Source: Wuchereria bancrofti (lineage: Eukaryota > Nematoda > Chromadorea > Rhabditida > Onchocercidae). From it: a stretch of 64,000 nucleotides of DNA. The notes beneath the pieces were generated by a model. It was given only the letters and a program-made list of their open reading frames with translations. It ran no database searches and was not told where the DNA came from. The position numbers and the translations under genes were made by a program. Positions 11,741-25,062 of this stretch are shown in pieces; position 1 is the first letter of the stretch, and each line of letters starts with the position of its first letter. The stretch covers positions 4,808,031-4,872,030 of the forward strand of contig SSBO01000007.1 in assembly GCA_005281725.1 (NCBI GenBank), given 5' to 3'.

Positions 11741-13419
11741 TTAGTCTGAAATAGTGATTCAGTTTGTAAATAACTACTAATTTATATCTTTCACACTGCA
11801 GGTGACATACAATTTTACCTAGGTAAAAATGAATAGTTAGAATCTTTTAAGATATCTTTGCATCAATCAGTAACGGCTCATGCTCATCTTCTTGATTCTT
11901 GAATTCATATGACAGCTGCTGATTTCTTCAAGGTTTGAACTCACTAATTAGGCCTAATAGTTATTTTGAGCAGTAGACCAAATGAGATGAAATGGTATCT
12001 TCTTTTCTGACTGAGGTTCTGTAACTTTAATCACGATGTAAGTATTCCACTTTTCCAGACAGTTGTCACTTCAACATTGCGATTCACTGTGTTTGTCAGA
12101 TGCAACAAATAACTTTATTAATAATATTAAGGAGTATTTTTGTAGAAAAATAATAATTCATACGTTTGAGTATATTGATTTCGCGAATATTAGCCGAAAG
12201 GAGTCAAAGAATGATTTTGGGCTTAACAGATTTTTTAAAAAATATTTAGTGTATTTTATGTTTGAGCAGCTGTCATCATAGATATCAATGGATTTTCTGG
12301 TATTTGCATTGTTCACATTTCTATATTAAATTTTCAACAGCATAAAAAAATATATTCGTAGCTGACACGAACTTCAATTATTTCTCGACTCGGCATTCCT
12401 CTCTTGCATCACTGTAGTTTCGTTGTACAAACCGTATTAGACAAAAAAATAATTTCGCATTTATTGAAATAGCTACAATTTTCAAAAGTATGACTACCCA
12501 TTTCCGGTATGATATTCGGAAATGTCCGTTCGGATCAGGAAACGATAGTGACGCTGCTTTGCAGTTTTGTATGTTCCTTTTCAAATTGCTCATCTGCACA
12601 AATTAATGACATCATCATTACATTCCGATCACTGCAATCACTTCATAATTTCAGATTCAAGAGCTTCTATGAATAATATTCCAAAATATGGCATAAAGCG
12701 TAGTACATAGTGCTTAATACAAGGAGAAGGTTATAAGTTTCAGTTTGCAGTGGAATCTTTACAGAAATTTTACAGTAGCATGGCAAGGGTGATTGCTGAA
12801 AATAAAACTGAGAAAATTTGCTGAACACTATTCCATCTCTTACATATCGAAATATAGCTTCTACCATATATGATCTTGGAGGCAAAATCAATCTTCTATG
12901 TTGTGGAAATTTCAAAATGAAATAAAAACTGAAACTGTTCAAAGAATTTAAAACTTTATAAATAGGTAAATCTTAAAAAAAAGATTCTTGTGCATTTTAG
13001 TGTATTTATATTATTCATATATCAGTATTGTAGTTCATTATGTAACAATCTGTAGATGCGCCTGTGTGAGTTACATAATTGCTTTCTTGCAAATAAAAAT
13101 TGAAAACTTCAAGAAAGAAATACTTATGACCAACGAAGACTTTGCCGCCAAAATGTTTGAATTTCAAATCCTTCTCAGGTGTTGATTATGGATTCAAGTG
13201 TCATAATCTATCTCAAATACATAATCAAATTGGCTCTGCACAAAAAAGCTGCAATTAGATGATTGGGTTGTTATTTCAAATTGCTGACTGCTACTTATAA
13301 TTTTTTAAATGATGTTAACTTCCAAACAATCCAAAAAACTGTTAAGAAGGCAAATTATAAGAGAAAAAAACATTCATAAAATTGTCTACTTCGAATTGTT
13401 AATGATTTGTTAAACAAGT

Positions 13420-13480
13420 AAAGATAAAGAAATGAATATTTATGAAGGAAAAAGATAAAGAAATGAATATTTATGAAGGA
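13420..13480. repeat. Perfect 30-base tandem duplication
   Basis: A unit beginning AAAGATAAAGAAATGAATAT occupies 13420-13449 and again 13451-13480, identical over 30 bases with a one-base spacer. It is a recent tandem duplication in non-coding DNA. Confidence 0.85.
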
Positions 13481-14405
13481 AATATGAGTTCTGCATGAAG
13501 TGGACCATCAACACTGACTCTCTCAATTTACTGCCTGCAAATAAGAATGATCAAATTGAAAGAATATTTATGAAAATAACTGTTATTGATGGATGACATT
13601 TTTGACTATCCGCTTCTGTCCAGTTCTATTTTGTTTTTCTTCCAGGACATTCCAAAATGCCTTGACTTGATATGATTCAGGCAGTTGTATCTGTATAAAA
13701 GTTAACAACTCACTCACACATACTATCCTGGAAGAAAAAGCACTTATTAAGGTTGCCATCAATGATTAACGATTTGGCTAACAAACGAATCACATAGAAC
13801 TGACAACTGATTAATCATTTTGCATAATATTTCATTGGAATTATTTCTGTATTGCATCCCTTATCCAGAATGCTTACTCTTAATTAAATAAATCATGCAA
13901 CTTTGTTAAAGGAAGGAAAGAACCTAGGCTAAATGCATCATGACTGTTATTTTAGTTAAGCCTCAACTATAATGAAGATAAGAGTGTTATACAGAAATAA
14001 CCAAACAATATTGACATTTTTAAAGCAAGAAAGGAAACAAAGTGAACTCGTTGAAAAGTAAGTGTATCATTCTTTAAACAAATGAAAAATCGTCAGCATT
14101 TTGGAAACTGTCGTAAAATATATACAAATTACTCATTACAACAGTATCATTTCGCTGAAGTTCTTTTTGCTATAAAAGAAGCACTTATTTAATTTTCATT
14201 TTATTTGATGTCGACATATGGACAGTTTGAAAAACTTTTAAGATTATTTTACTATTAGCAATGCCAGAATAAATTAATTTATAACGATAACTGAGTGAGA
14301 TCAACACTTACTTTATTAATCCTACAGATTCACACCATTCCATCAACAACTTAGGGAAATAAGATAATCTACGTTGTTCTTCATAATCAGATGTGCCTAA
14401 ACATG

Positions 14406-14411
14406 TTTATT
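14406..14411 (-). terminator. AATAAA polyadenylation signal for GOPC
   Basis: A canonical AATAAA on the minus strand lies 25 nt after the GOPC stop codon at 14436, suggesting a very short 3' untranslated region. Confidence 0.65.
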
Positions 14412-14435
14412 AATCATCTTTAATTCCTTGCTATA

Positions 14436-16133
14436 TCATCGTTCTCGGACAGCACCTCTTTCAGCAATCGAATTGTTGTTATCGCTGTGATGGGATGCAG
14501 ATGATGAGCAACTACTTGTCGTTTGTTCCAACGTGCTCGAACTCGCCAACTTCTGTTCAGCATCCGTAAATGGTTCATATAAATTGAATCTAATTAAAAA
14601 TATTTTTAAGTACACGTAAAAAAGGTAAATTTGTACATTATTAAGAGGAGATGCATATAAAACAAAACACTGACTCCTCTGAGCAAATAGTAGATAAAAA
14701 AATAAAAATAATTACACGAAGCCGCCCTGTGTTTCAACCATTACATCACCATCATCATCACTATCTTGATCCGGAGCCACGTAGACTACTTTTAAATTTA
14801 GTTCTCCTTCCTGAAATTATGCTAACTATAGCAAAAACTGAAGAATAATCTAATAAAGAGCTAAGTAGCTCTTCAAAACAATATTTAATAACACTAAGTT
14901 GTAAGCGAAATTAATGGTGCTCGATGGTATTACTTTGTAGCAATGTAAGTGGTTAGCCAGTGGGAAACAACAAACTTATAACAGTTATATAAGTATAAAA
15001 AGTGTGACGAATAGATTAAAATCATTTTTTTTTAAAGTATTTTCTACTATTTAATCCACCTGAAATAACTCATCAGTAACTCTTGATCATTTCAATACTG
15101 AAATCGTTGAAAGTTAAAATTCATAAAGTGCCAATGAATGGCACATTACACAGCATTAACCTATAACTTGAGTTAATTCACCAGCTGAAATGTTCGTGAT
15201 AAGAGACTTCTATAAAAGCTTGAAGGAGGAAAAGTATGATTTAAAGTAAAAGAGATATGCACAAGCAATAACCTCAAACCTGTTCGGAAAGTATGTGAAC
15301 AGCTTCATTGTGTTTCGCAGTACGTAAATCAATACCATTAACGGACAATATAGCATCACCGACAAACAAATTGCCACATCGTTCAGCCGGTTGATTAGGA
15401 TGAATCTCCGAAATCAGAATTGGCACGCCGTGTTCTTTTCCACCCTAAAACAAATCAGTTCCTCTATCAAAATTCTTTAAAACCGATACGTAAAAGCTAA
15501 TTTTTTCAAAAAGATTTTTCAGAGTTTACAAAAACTCGCTTCTCAACCCCACTGATTTAAAAAACTCCTATTGGCATACAAACCTAAGAAAGTCTAGGAA
15601 AGTATTGTTGGCTTCAGAATAACAAAAGTATGCACTTGAAAAATATTTCTTAAATCTTAGCAGAGCTTTTATTATTTGTATTCCACAGATAAAGTACAAA
15701 TAAGATAAAAGGTCCCCATGTGAATCCGGATAGAAAATCACCATTTAAAATAAGATGGAGTACAAATAGCACCGTAATGGATATGCCGAGACCTTCGTGT
15801 GAGTCCTTGACAAGCTTAACACTTCGTATCTGTCCCACACCTTTCTGTTTCCGTAAGCTTCTATAATCATGATGAGGTGGCGACGGCAAATGTTTCTGAT
15901 TATTTCTTCGTCCTCTGTAATAACTCAACCTGTTTTAAGTTGTTGTTAATCAAATACATCAATACTGAGATTTTTTAGTTTGTAATTAACGTACCTGCAT
16001 GCTCGAATCACAGTTTTATGGCGATGAAGATGAATTTCGGCTTCCAGCTGGTTCCATAACCGATCGTGTTCAGCACCACGCATATCTCTACCAAGTAATT
16101 GAATCTGCTGAATCCTAAAATCAGTGACAGATC

Positions 16134-16165
<32 letters not shown>

Positions 16166-18282
16166 CATTGATCTGATTTCATCACGAAATTATACATTCT
16201 TTCTGTAGCCTTTTACGGTTAAATGATGGCGCTCACTGATCGTAAGTAATGATTTGGTTTACTAAAAAAAGAATTCCAAACTAAAAATACTTTTAAGAAA
16301 ATGAAAATAATGGCAATCTTGTTCACTAAACTTTAATATATGAAATATTGTCAAACCTTCCAGCAAGCTCTTTATCTAAATATTTGGCAGCAAGTCGAGC
16401 ACCATAAACTTCATTTTGCATAGCCAGAATCATCTGACGATATTTCTTATTTTCTTTACGAAGAAGCTCCACTTCCGAACGAAGTTTTGCAGGAGGCCGG
16501 ATTTCGGATCGAAAGGTTAGTATTTCTTGTTCCTAATTGGAAGTTGAACAGCGAAAATTAAGAAGTTATTCATAGCACAACTTTACTTTCATTGTGAGTT
16601 ATTATATGAGTGTACTGACAAAGAAATTCTTAAATTACGAACATCAGTAGAAGTAAAATCAGTGAAAATTTTGCTCACATTTTTTTTTTCAACAATTTAA
16701 TGACTTCTTTTCAACAATTTAATGACTGGGTGAATTAAAATGAATAATTAAATGATCAGTATGTGAGCCTCTATTTGTTTTTTATGTCTAACGAACAACT
16801 ACTAATGTTAAATACTTCGGGGTTCATATAAAATATGAAATCAAGAATTTTCACGTATAAAAGGTCAACTGAAATATTAAATTAAAGTAATGTTATTGCT
16901 CACGACCTTAAGTATATTGCTATTCACGACTGATTAGAACTTCATAGTACCGATGCCAACTAAGTTTTAAAGTAAGAATGAACTTGTTAATTGTTTAGTT
17001 TCTCAAAAGCACTGACCAGCTAACTGTACCCTAACCGATTTCGAATGCTTCGACTACTTTATTGCCTTTGGTTGAACAAACTGAGTTTCCTGTTCACTTG
17101 CACCATACTTATTCGACTATTTTAAGCGATTTTATTTTCTATTATTTGATTACCTATCATTGGACTATTAAATTTTCGAAAGAACAGAAGCTACAATTTG
17201 AAACATGTTATGAATAATGTTTGTCATACATACCAGCTTCTTCTTGATCATGTCTGATTCATGTGGAGCAGTTTTGAAATGTACTTGACAATGTAAACTG
17301 TGCACCTGAAGATTTTCAAAATTGATTTTATCAATGTAAAGAACAATTTTGACTTCTTCAACAGATGGCAAAAAATTATGCTATTTGAGATTTTCCACTT
17401 AAAGTAGGACCTGAAGCATGAGTTGCTGAGATTCACGTTCAAGCTCATAATGAGCGGATCGCGATAAACATAAGTCATTCCTAAGTTGTACCAATTCTGC
17501 CTGCAATATCAAATTTGATGTCACTGATTTAAGGGAAACATATACCACGTTTTAATAGAGAGAAGCAAAAGAAGAAGCAAACAGAGGTCACTCCGATTTT
17601 ACTCAACAGAAAAAATTTTAATCTCAGCCATAAAAATGAGAGACCTCTTGGCGCAAATTGCACTGGAAAATCGTTTGCGCTTTATGGACGAGTTGAGCGA
17701 ATGCACCGCTGAGTGCAGTCATTTTTTGACGGCTCTCAAACACTAAGTCCGCCTGGAATATCAAAAATTTTTCCACAAAAAACATTGTCAAAATTACTCA
17801 AAACAGATCATTTAGGATGCGACAATTGAAACTTCTTAAACGGTATCGTTTTAATTCTATGGATTTGATCTGAAAATGTAAAATGATTTGGATGTGATTT
17901 CAAATTTCAAATAAAAGGAGATAAAAACGTTTTACTTGAGTGTATTAATCGCATTAATATTATATTGATTAGTTATAGATTGAATTCATATATCATGAAT
18001 TCAACAAGTAATGAATTTAGCAAATGAGGTATTTAAAGATTTTTCAGTCAAAATCCAAAAGAAAAAGAGACCAATTGTTTAACGAAATTAGCAGAAAAAT
18101 AATTCAATTGAAAAAAAAAGCAGATAAAGAAAAAACTCAGTTACTTGATCGGAATCAATTTCCCCGAGTAATAAATCCAAATCAACAAATGCTTTGTCGA
18201 AATCTTTCTCTAAAGCATCCAGCCAAATTAAAATTGGACCAACAACTGACCGTTCATCCAATGCTGTCATTCTGCAACTCAT
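14436..18282 (-). CDS. GOPC: GOPC/PIST: Golgi coiled-coil PDZ protein
   Basis: Golgi/trans-Golgi adaptor that binds C-terminal peptides of membrane cargo through one PDZ domain and small GTPases and SNAREs through coiled coils. Ten exons: 18282-18145, 17752-17645, 17500-17411, 17305-17234, 16532-16357, 16114-15995, 15914-15773, 15444-15280, 14810-14716, 14589-14436, giving 419 residues (human 462). The N-terminus carries the family block [20 protein letters not shown]. Coiled coil covers about 80-225, ending in the near-invariant [20 protein letters not shown]. The PDZ runs from about 263 to 346 with GLGI (276-279) as the carboxylate-binding loop. The acidic, serine-rich tail is diverged. Start chosen at 18282; 18306 and 18270 are also in frame. 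The last two exons join only with a donor at 14715 (GTAATT). Confidence 0.94.
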
Positions 18283-19991
18283 TTCAAACTTACACCTTCC
18301 ATACAAATGCGAAATAAGTTGTAGACATTATGCGATGATTTATATCTAAGTATTCTGAAAGGTTCAATTTCCTACTGTCAGAGTGATCATTCTAAAACAG
18401 AGTGATTATAGTGATCAATACTACTTTCTAATTTTCTAATGTTAAATGAAGTTCAACTTTATAGGAAACTTTCGAACTCAGAAGACCATTCACATGCAAG
18501 AAAATGTTTTAATTAAAACTTTACAATTTTATTTGTCGAATGAAGCGAAGGAAAAAGAAAATGACTAAGATATCAAGCTATTAATATAATATAAATATGA
18601 AATTAATTTTCATATGAATATAAATTTGAAAGGATCAATTGTATGCAAATTATTGCTTATTTCTATGAGACATTTGCATATTAGTTTAATTGAACTTTTG
18701 ATTTAATTGAACTTTTAATTGCTTAAAACTATTCATTTGAAGAGAAAGAAAAAAAAAGAAAAAGATAAGACTGCTGACGTGGTGGATTTTGGATGAGATA
18801 ATAAGATGCATTAACTTGCACTGTACTTACTAATAAAAATAAACTTAAAAAAAAATCGACGGAAAACTTCTGTTCCGAATTTTGTTCATCTTGTTACTGT
18901 TGCAAGAATGAGAAAGACTAACATTAAATTACAAAAGTATCTTGAAATAAAAATGGAAACAAACCGATTGAAACACAAAGATTAATGAGCCAAAGTTTTC
19001 AAGCAGCTGAACAAAACGATTGCTTAAATCTCAATTTATCATTTATCTTTCTCACTCCAAAATTCATTTACAATTATTTGTTCATAACAGCCAATAGTTC
19101 TAAAAATTTGAATAATGCAGCAAAAGATGCAAGAGATGTGGAAAAGCGGAAGCTTCATAAATGGTTTTGTTTCAACAGTTATCCATTTTCACTGATACAT
19201 AACTAAATTGTTGATTAAATGTTTCAGAATTATTTTACATACTCTGTTAACACTATTATTTAGCCGTCCTTTACTTGCTTTTTTGTCACCATTTATCGCG
19301 ATAAGTTATCACAATCAAATGACATCAGTAGTCTCTGAACTTCAATGTTGCTTTAAGTCTGATCATAGAAAAACTCCAATACTTCTGTTTAAAATTATTT
19401 TCCAAAGGTTGCACAAACTCTACGCTTCAAATTTTAGCATTCATATTCTAAATAATCAAGGTTATTTTCTTGAACCATCCTTCAATCCTCGTAACTAAAA
19501 AAAATTGAACATCCCTAAACAATGCTTCATCATCATTCATCCTGGCAATTAATTATTTGAAGAAAAAAAGAAGACACAAAATTCATAAATTTGATGCAAT
19601 CAATGTTGGAAGCATTATGAAACGGTTTCATCACTCGTTGCAATCCAAGTTGAATAATACAAGAATGTTGGCAAGCCTTGAAGTTTCACGACTATGGAAA
19701 TTTTTTGTTGCAAATTAAGTGAAACTAATAAGAGAGGGAGAAAGGGACCAAAACAGAGTTCATTTACTTGAAAATTAAAAAAAAAAGGGACGAAAATTGT
19801 AGCCGTCTTATTTTCAAAAAGTTGCAGAAAAAGAATCACACTGCTTTAGTTGACCATTATTTTTCTTCTTCAAACCATTCAAAAAGATGATAATCCCTAA
19901 GGGAATGATAAAATCATTCTTTCTTTTTACATATATATATATATGAGTGAAATTTATATACACGCAAACATCCTCCTCTAAAATCTTACAT

Positions 19992-20041
19992 TTTTATAAA
20001 AAGTATCCATTGACCTCCACTTCTTCATACTTTTTATAAAA
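19992..20041. repeat. Perfect inverted repeat (hairpin)
   Basis: TTTATAAAAAGTAT at 19993-20006 is repeated as its exact complement ATACTTTTTATAAA at 20027-20040, extendable by one base on each side, with a 20-base loop. It could form a stem in RNA or DNA, or be a remnant of a small foldback element. No function is known. Confidence 0.6.
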
Positions 20042-21615
20042 TTAATACTCGGATTATACACAAAAGATGAAGGATAAAGACTTATCATTTCAAAGCTCTT
20101 CCATTTTCTTTCAGAAATTAATACCACACAATTTCCTCGATCTTTGCTCAATAAATTTTAACTAAAGATGAATAATCACTCCGAGCCTTTCTTTCTACAT
20201 TTAAATCTTAAATTTTCATCAATTTCAAGTCACCAAATAACAAATATTCAAGCTAACATAAATTTGTCAGGCACATTTAACTTGCATTCGTAACCCACAT
20301 CAAACAAACGATGCATCTATTATATCCCATCCCATATTTCCATCTAAAACCGAATAAAGTCCTTTTACCGTGGATTGTTTTTCTATATAAATGTAGAGAA
20401 CCATTTCTTCCACTTCCATTTTCCAGTCCTTATTAATAGGCCTTCTAACCATCAAATAGTTAATTTATAATCTTTCCCTTCTTCAATTTCAAGAAGTTTT
20501 AGAAGCATTTTGAAATACTTTAGTAAAGATTTCCGATGAAACTATATAGAATTTCTGAATGAATCTTCTTTTTTTCGGATAAAAAATGAATCTTCGTCTA
20601 ACTTCTTGCATAATTTTTTTCTTCAATGAATAATGTAAATTCTGAAATCAAAAATGAAGAGCGACCATCAATATAAATGTCAGCAGAATATCAGTTTATT
20701 GCAACTTTGTATCTGGATTGAAGCTAATTATAATTGAATTGCTAATAGAAATCATATAATAGGATCTGAATCAATCATTTAACATCGTTTAATGTCTAAG
20801 AAGATATCATTAGTCTTTGACATTTCATTAACGTTTATCTTCTAGTAACTGATAACACTGACATTCTTCATCATACTACTTTGCAATATTATTTGAGATT
20901 GATTTACAAATTAATGAACTGTTTGTAGTATAACAATTGAAGAGCAAATTAGGCTGAAGTAGCAGCTATCTCAAAAAATCACTAAACTTATTGCCTGTAT
21001 TTTGTTCATCTTTTGAAATGAAAAAAAATACCAAATTAAAAAGCAATTAAGTGCTGAAGAAAAGAAACATAACATGGAGAAGTAATCTCTTCTACATCCC
21101 AACAATTTTATCAACAACAATCGATTTCATTCCTTTCATTTCCAACAAACTTCTCCCGGGCAAGCCTTTCTTTGCACTCTATCAAAATGACAAATGCAGA
21201 AATTAAGAAATGATTTATGTATTTCAAATGAAATCTTCGAAAATATTAATATCATCCACCCAGACTACTCTAATACTCTTCCAATGCACCCTATAATTAA
21301 GCTGATTACCTAAATAAAGCTTCTAACAAAACAAAGCTCGATTTGAACACAAGTTTCAATCCCCTATGGATAAGTTCAGAATGGACTTTGATAAAGAAAA
21401 TTCTTGTTGTGAATATCTCTTCATAATCTCTATCACGAGATTAAATAATGACAAGAACGAAAAAATAAACACCTCTATGTGCACTGCCTTATTCAGGTTT
21501 ATCTAAATTAAAAAAGGATGAAAAACCTGTTTGGATTTCCTTCATATCATGCTAAACGATAACAACGTCAACGTGAAAAACGAACATTAGTGGAAAAACT
21601 TTGTGACACATTTTC

Positions 21616-21921
21616 TTAGATCAAGATTGAACCGAACATAGTATGGAATCTAGAGACAATTCTGTCCAAACAAATTTTAGTGATGCAATTACGCTGAGTA
21701 CTAGTACAGGATATTGGATATTTATTCCAGATAAACGCATCTTCCATGGCAGTATCGAAATCTGTCGCAAGAAAGATGCGTCCAGACATGCGACTATGAC
21801 TGACACTGCCAGTTAGATCTGTCTCAGTCAGTATGTCCAGTATCGGCGGTGTGATGACAACATTACATCCTAAGTTATCCAAATCAAAATCAGGAAACAG
21901 AGCCAATGGAATTGTAAACAT
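21616..21921 (-). CDS. Unrecognised ORF, possible first exon
   Basis: An ATG at 21921 opens 101 codons with noticeably more G+C and more balanced composition than the surroundings; early residues include PDFDLDNLGCNVVITPPILD. A stop lies in frame 21 bases upstream. Possible donors occur after residue 70 or so, so the last part may be intron. No domain, signal peptide or family was recognised and no partner exon was found. It could be a chance ORF. Confidence 0.3.
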   Translation of the reverse strand: MFTIPLALFPDFDLDNLGCNVVITPPILDILTETDLTGSVSHSRMSGRIFLATDFDTAMEDAFIWNKYPISCTSTQRNCITKICLDRIVSRFHTMFGSILI

Positions 21922-23428
21922 ATCATTTCTAGGCGGTGCTTACTTCAAATGCATCACTGTTTTGTTTTGTTCTTAACTGCATAAATTGTTTGATTACGCA
22001 AACTTTTGTTCTATATATGTAGAAGAATGATAATAGCTGCTAATATCAATCAACAAAGCGAACTTCATCCAGTTCGAACAACAATGGAAGAAAGGGAAGA
22101 CGGTGCAGTTAAGAAATTTATTTTAAAATAGGGCGAAGGAGGAGCTGTTTTATACTGGTAATCCCCTAAGGGTGATTGCTGCCACTGCTAAGCCTTTATC
22201 AACTCCTACTAAAAGCAGCCTTTTTGATAATCCCATCTAATAAGCCTCTCTCCTCAGTACCCCTCAACACCCTCTCCTTCACCGCCCCTCACAGTTCAGC
22301 ACCAAATTTCGTTATCTTCCTATCTTTTCACTCATTGCTTCTCATCATTGCAACTATTGTTTCCTGCCAAAATCAATAAATAGCATAATTAATTGAACTA
22401 TGTAGCTTTTACAGTGGTGAAAAGCCGCTTACTTTCTCTACTTCAAATGAACTTTCAACGGATACAGAACCTTTGCTGGAATGTCCCAACACTGCTAATG
22501 GTCTACAAAGTTAGGAGAAATTGAACGACGATACTGGAAATTATGTAATACTGAGGTTGCTGCAAATTACTCCAAATTATGCCAAACTTTCTGAGTTTAC
22601 TAATATGGTTTCCTGAATTCCAAAAAATGAAGTGAAGAGGAACAAACAATAAACAGAAATATAAAAAGTTTTGAAAACTCGAAAATAAGAAAGTCGCAAA
22701 TACTCTGTACAATTGAAGAAATATCGGTCTTCGCGTGCGCAAAATTCTTTCTGACACAGTAGCCTGACATCTATAACCTACACAACTTTGATTACAACTT
22801 CATACAAGAGTATAGGACTAGGTTGTATTCATCTACAACTATTCGCTAGCCACAAAAAAAGAAAAGAATTTGAAGCACATGTCATATTTCATCATTTCAT
22901 GATATGCGCAAAAAGCTAAGAATAGGATATTGTCAGCCATAGAATAATTTCTTCCCTCTTCAAAAGAATATATAATCTGAAATATACCAAAATATATAAA
23001 TTTATGAAAAGTTTCTGGTAAATTCATAAATTTATATATAACTTTTATCAGCACAGCATTATCAACATTGCATTTCAATACTCTCCAGTGATCAATCCCT
23101 CCCAGCGGAAAGCTTTTTCATGAACTCATAGCACTGAGAGGGGAAATTTGGTCGAAACTTTTCCCAACAAAAATAGCTCTTACAAAAATCAACATTTTCA
23201 AGTGTATCTAACAAAAAAGTGTAAAGATGGAATATAATGTATATATAATATGTAAAGGATTTGTAGAAATACACGGAGTTGTGGTATATTTCAAATTAGA
23301 TATTTGAGATGTGAAATATATCAAGTAATGTGTAAATACATTTGCAATTCAAAATATTGTCATTTTAATAGAGAAAGGAGAGCTGCCTTCAGCATTGTCA
23401 GTTGCCAATACGCTATCAGCGATGATAA

Positions 23429-23620
23429 ATGGCAACAGAATCTACAGGAAAAGCTTTCAGTCATCTAGCACGGCAGCATTCGAATCCATGTAAACGCACG
23501 TCAAAGACGTCAAAATTATGCCTTCAAAACAGAAAAAAGCTTGAAATGAAAAGAGCGAATGAAAATTCAAGATTGCACTGCGTCCCTAGCGTCGCAATAA
23601 AAGACATAACATATGAAAAG
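23429..23620 (+). CDS. Unrecognised candidate first exon
   Basis: ATG at 23429, preceded directly by an in-frame TAA, opens 64 codons of basic, serine-rich sequence (begins MATESTGKAFSHLARQHS) ending at AAG followed by a good GTAAAAG donor at 23621. G+C is clearly higher than in the flanks, as in the known exons here. A second frame over 23360-23460 is also protein-like (ELPSALSVANTLSAM) and is preceded by an acceptor-like TTTTAATAG, so the true frame is unsettled. No downstream exon was identified. Confidence 0.33.
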
Positions 23621-24246
23621 GTAAAAGAAGATATTGCTTGATTGCATTTAAAATCTTTCCACAACCGAACTAAGCGAATTTACACCTAAATCAGATCTTT
23701 TGTACTTCATATTAAACCTGCGATGATTTTGAAATAGCTATGAAAGCTGTAATTGCTTTTATGTCAAGCAATCTAAATCTTCACCAGACTTTAACATCAA
23801 TCCATATTTATGTTCTGCTCCTTTTTGGGAACTTAGCTGTTGGGAATATTAACCAATGCTTTTAAAATATTTAAATTACTGACGATTTCTTGTATTGTGT
23901 TTACTGGTACCTCCTTTTATTTTATCCTGAAAATCTTTAAAAAAGATCAAACCTAAATCAAATGTAAAATTTTTAGAAGTTTTAATCTGCCACTAATTCC
24001 ACGGTGATGAAAAGACATGATAATTAATATTTTTTAGTGCTTCCACAAAAAATTTATCTGCACCGATTAGTTATAATCAGAGTTTTCTTAAATTAAATTC
24101 AAGTAATGCTTCTTTGAAGTAAATTTAACTAATGCATTTAACCAATTTGAAAGAAAGAGATTAAGAAGAGATTAGCAAAATATCAAATAAAGTTTAACAA
24201 ATTTGATACTACAACTAAAAAAATTTACAAAGTGTCCGTACTTCTT

Positions 24247-24465
24247 TTAAATAAGCTTAAGCAATGGTAAGGAATTCATTACACAGCAGCCATTATTTCC
24301 GTAACCATACATCTTTATGGGGAACATTTCATAGGGAGCAGGAGATAAAAGATTGAATTGGATCAGACCGAGCAGCCCAAGAAAAGCACTCAGCAAAAAC
24401 ATTGTCAATCCATCCATTGCTTCTTTTCTCTCATTTGCACAATCAGAGTACAGGAACAATGCCAA
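24247..24465 (-). CDS. Possible secreted-peptide first exon
   Basis: Within this minus-strand ORF a Met at about residue 17 begins MDGLTMFLLSAFLGLLGLIQ, which resembles a signal peptide. A short tail ending in NNGCC follows, where a GTAATG donor lies. It could be the first exon of a small secreted protein, but no second exon was found and composition alone could explain it. Confidence 0.22.
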   Translation of the reverse strand: MALFLYSDCANERKEAMDGLTMFLLSAFLGLLGLIQFNLLSPAPYEMFPIKMYGYGNNGCCVMNSLPLLKLI

Positions 24466-24741
24466 TCAATCAAATTTATCAATAAACTGCCTTTAAATTC
24501 TCTACAATTCCTGATATAAAAATCAAATTCTCACTCATTTCAAAGAAATTAGTTAGATTGGACATTTCTCAATTAGAATACTTCCATATTCCATTGCTAT
24601 TTTTACTCTCATTCCCACAACATTTGCAACACATAACCAGTTTCACAAATTAATTTAAATAATGGTAAGAAAGCTGAGATATGGGATGAATCTCACTAAA
24701 TCTATAGCAATTTTACTTTATCTTCCTAATACTATTATAAG

Positions 24742-25062
24742 TTACTGATTAATCTTGATATTTACTATTAATAAAAGTAGTAAAAATGTTCCATAACGAA
24801 GCAGAACAAATGAACCTCCATGCACAGCCCAACGTCTCATACAGTACGTTAGATTGCGTTGGCTGGAAAGGACTCGTATCGAAAAGTCGAAATTAGTATA
24901 ACCTGACTTAGCATATCCAATGCCGACATATCTTTTCTGTCTATTTTTGGAAGCGATTGCTGAATTGAAGGCCACTCTCAGTTCACTTTTTAAAGCTTCT
25001 TTTGGTGGTGACTTTAAGGAAAACGGATGGAGCCAAGATCTCTCCAGCTTTCTCCCGTCCAA
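24742..25062 (-). CDS. Unrecognised ORF without ATG start
   Basis: A 106-codon frame with no ATG near its 5' end. It could be an internal exon. It contains a dibasic-flanked stretch, QKRYVGIGYAKSG, which invites comparison with neuropeptide precursors, but there is no repeat of the motif and no linked signal peptide. The opposite strand (24920-25165) is also open. Function unknown; may be spurious. Confidence 0.2.
   Translation of the reverse strand: MDGRKLERSWLHPFSLKSPPKEALKSELRVAFNSAIASKNRQKRYVGIGYAKSGYTNFDFSIRVLSSQRNLTYCMRRWAVHGGSFVLLRYGTFLLLLLIVNIKINQ

Larger units (their letters stand above)
11741..14435. other. Intergenic between GOPC and IP3K genes
   Basis: No gene recognised. The minus-strand sequence just above 11740 should hold the IP3K promoter and outron. 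Short ORFs at 12063-12281 (+), 12378-12599 (-) and 12667-12942 (-) lack family motifs. A perfect 30-base duplication lies at 13420-13480. The 14406-14435 end is GOPC 3' untranslated sequence. Confidence 0.5.

Noticed and set aside
16140..16164. Poly-A tract as a retroposed pseudogene tail
   Set aside because: It lies in a GOPC intron with no target-site duplication or upstream cDNA-like sequence; a simple homopolymer.
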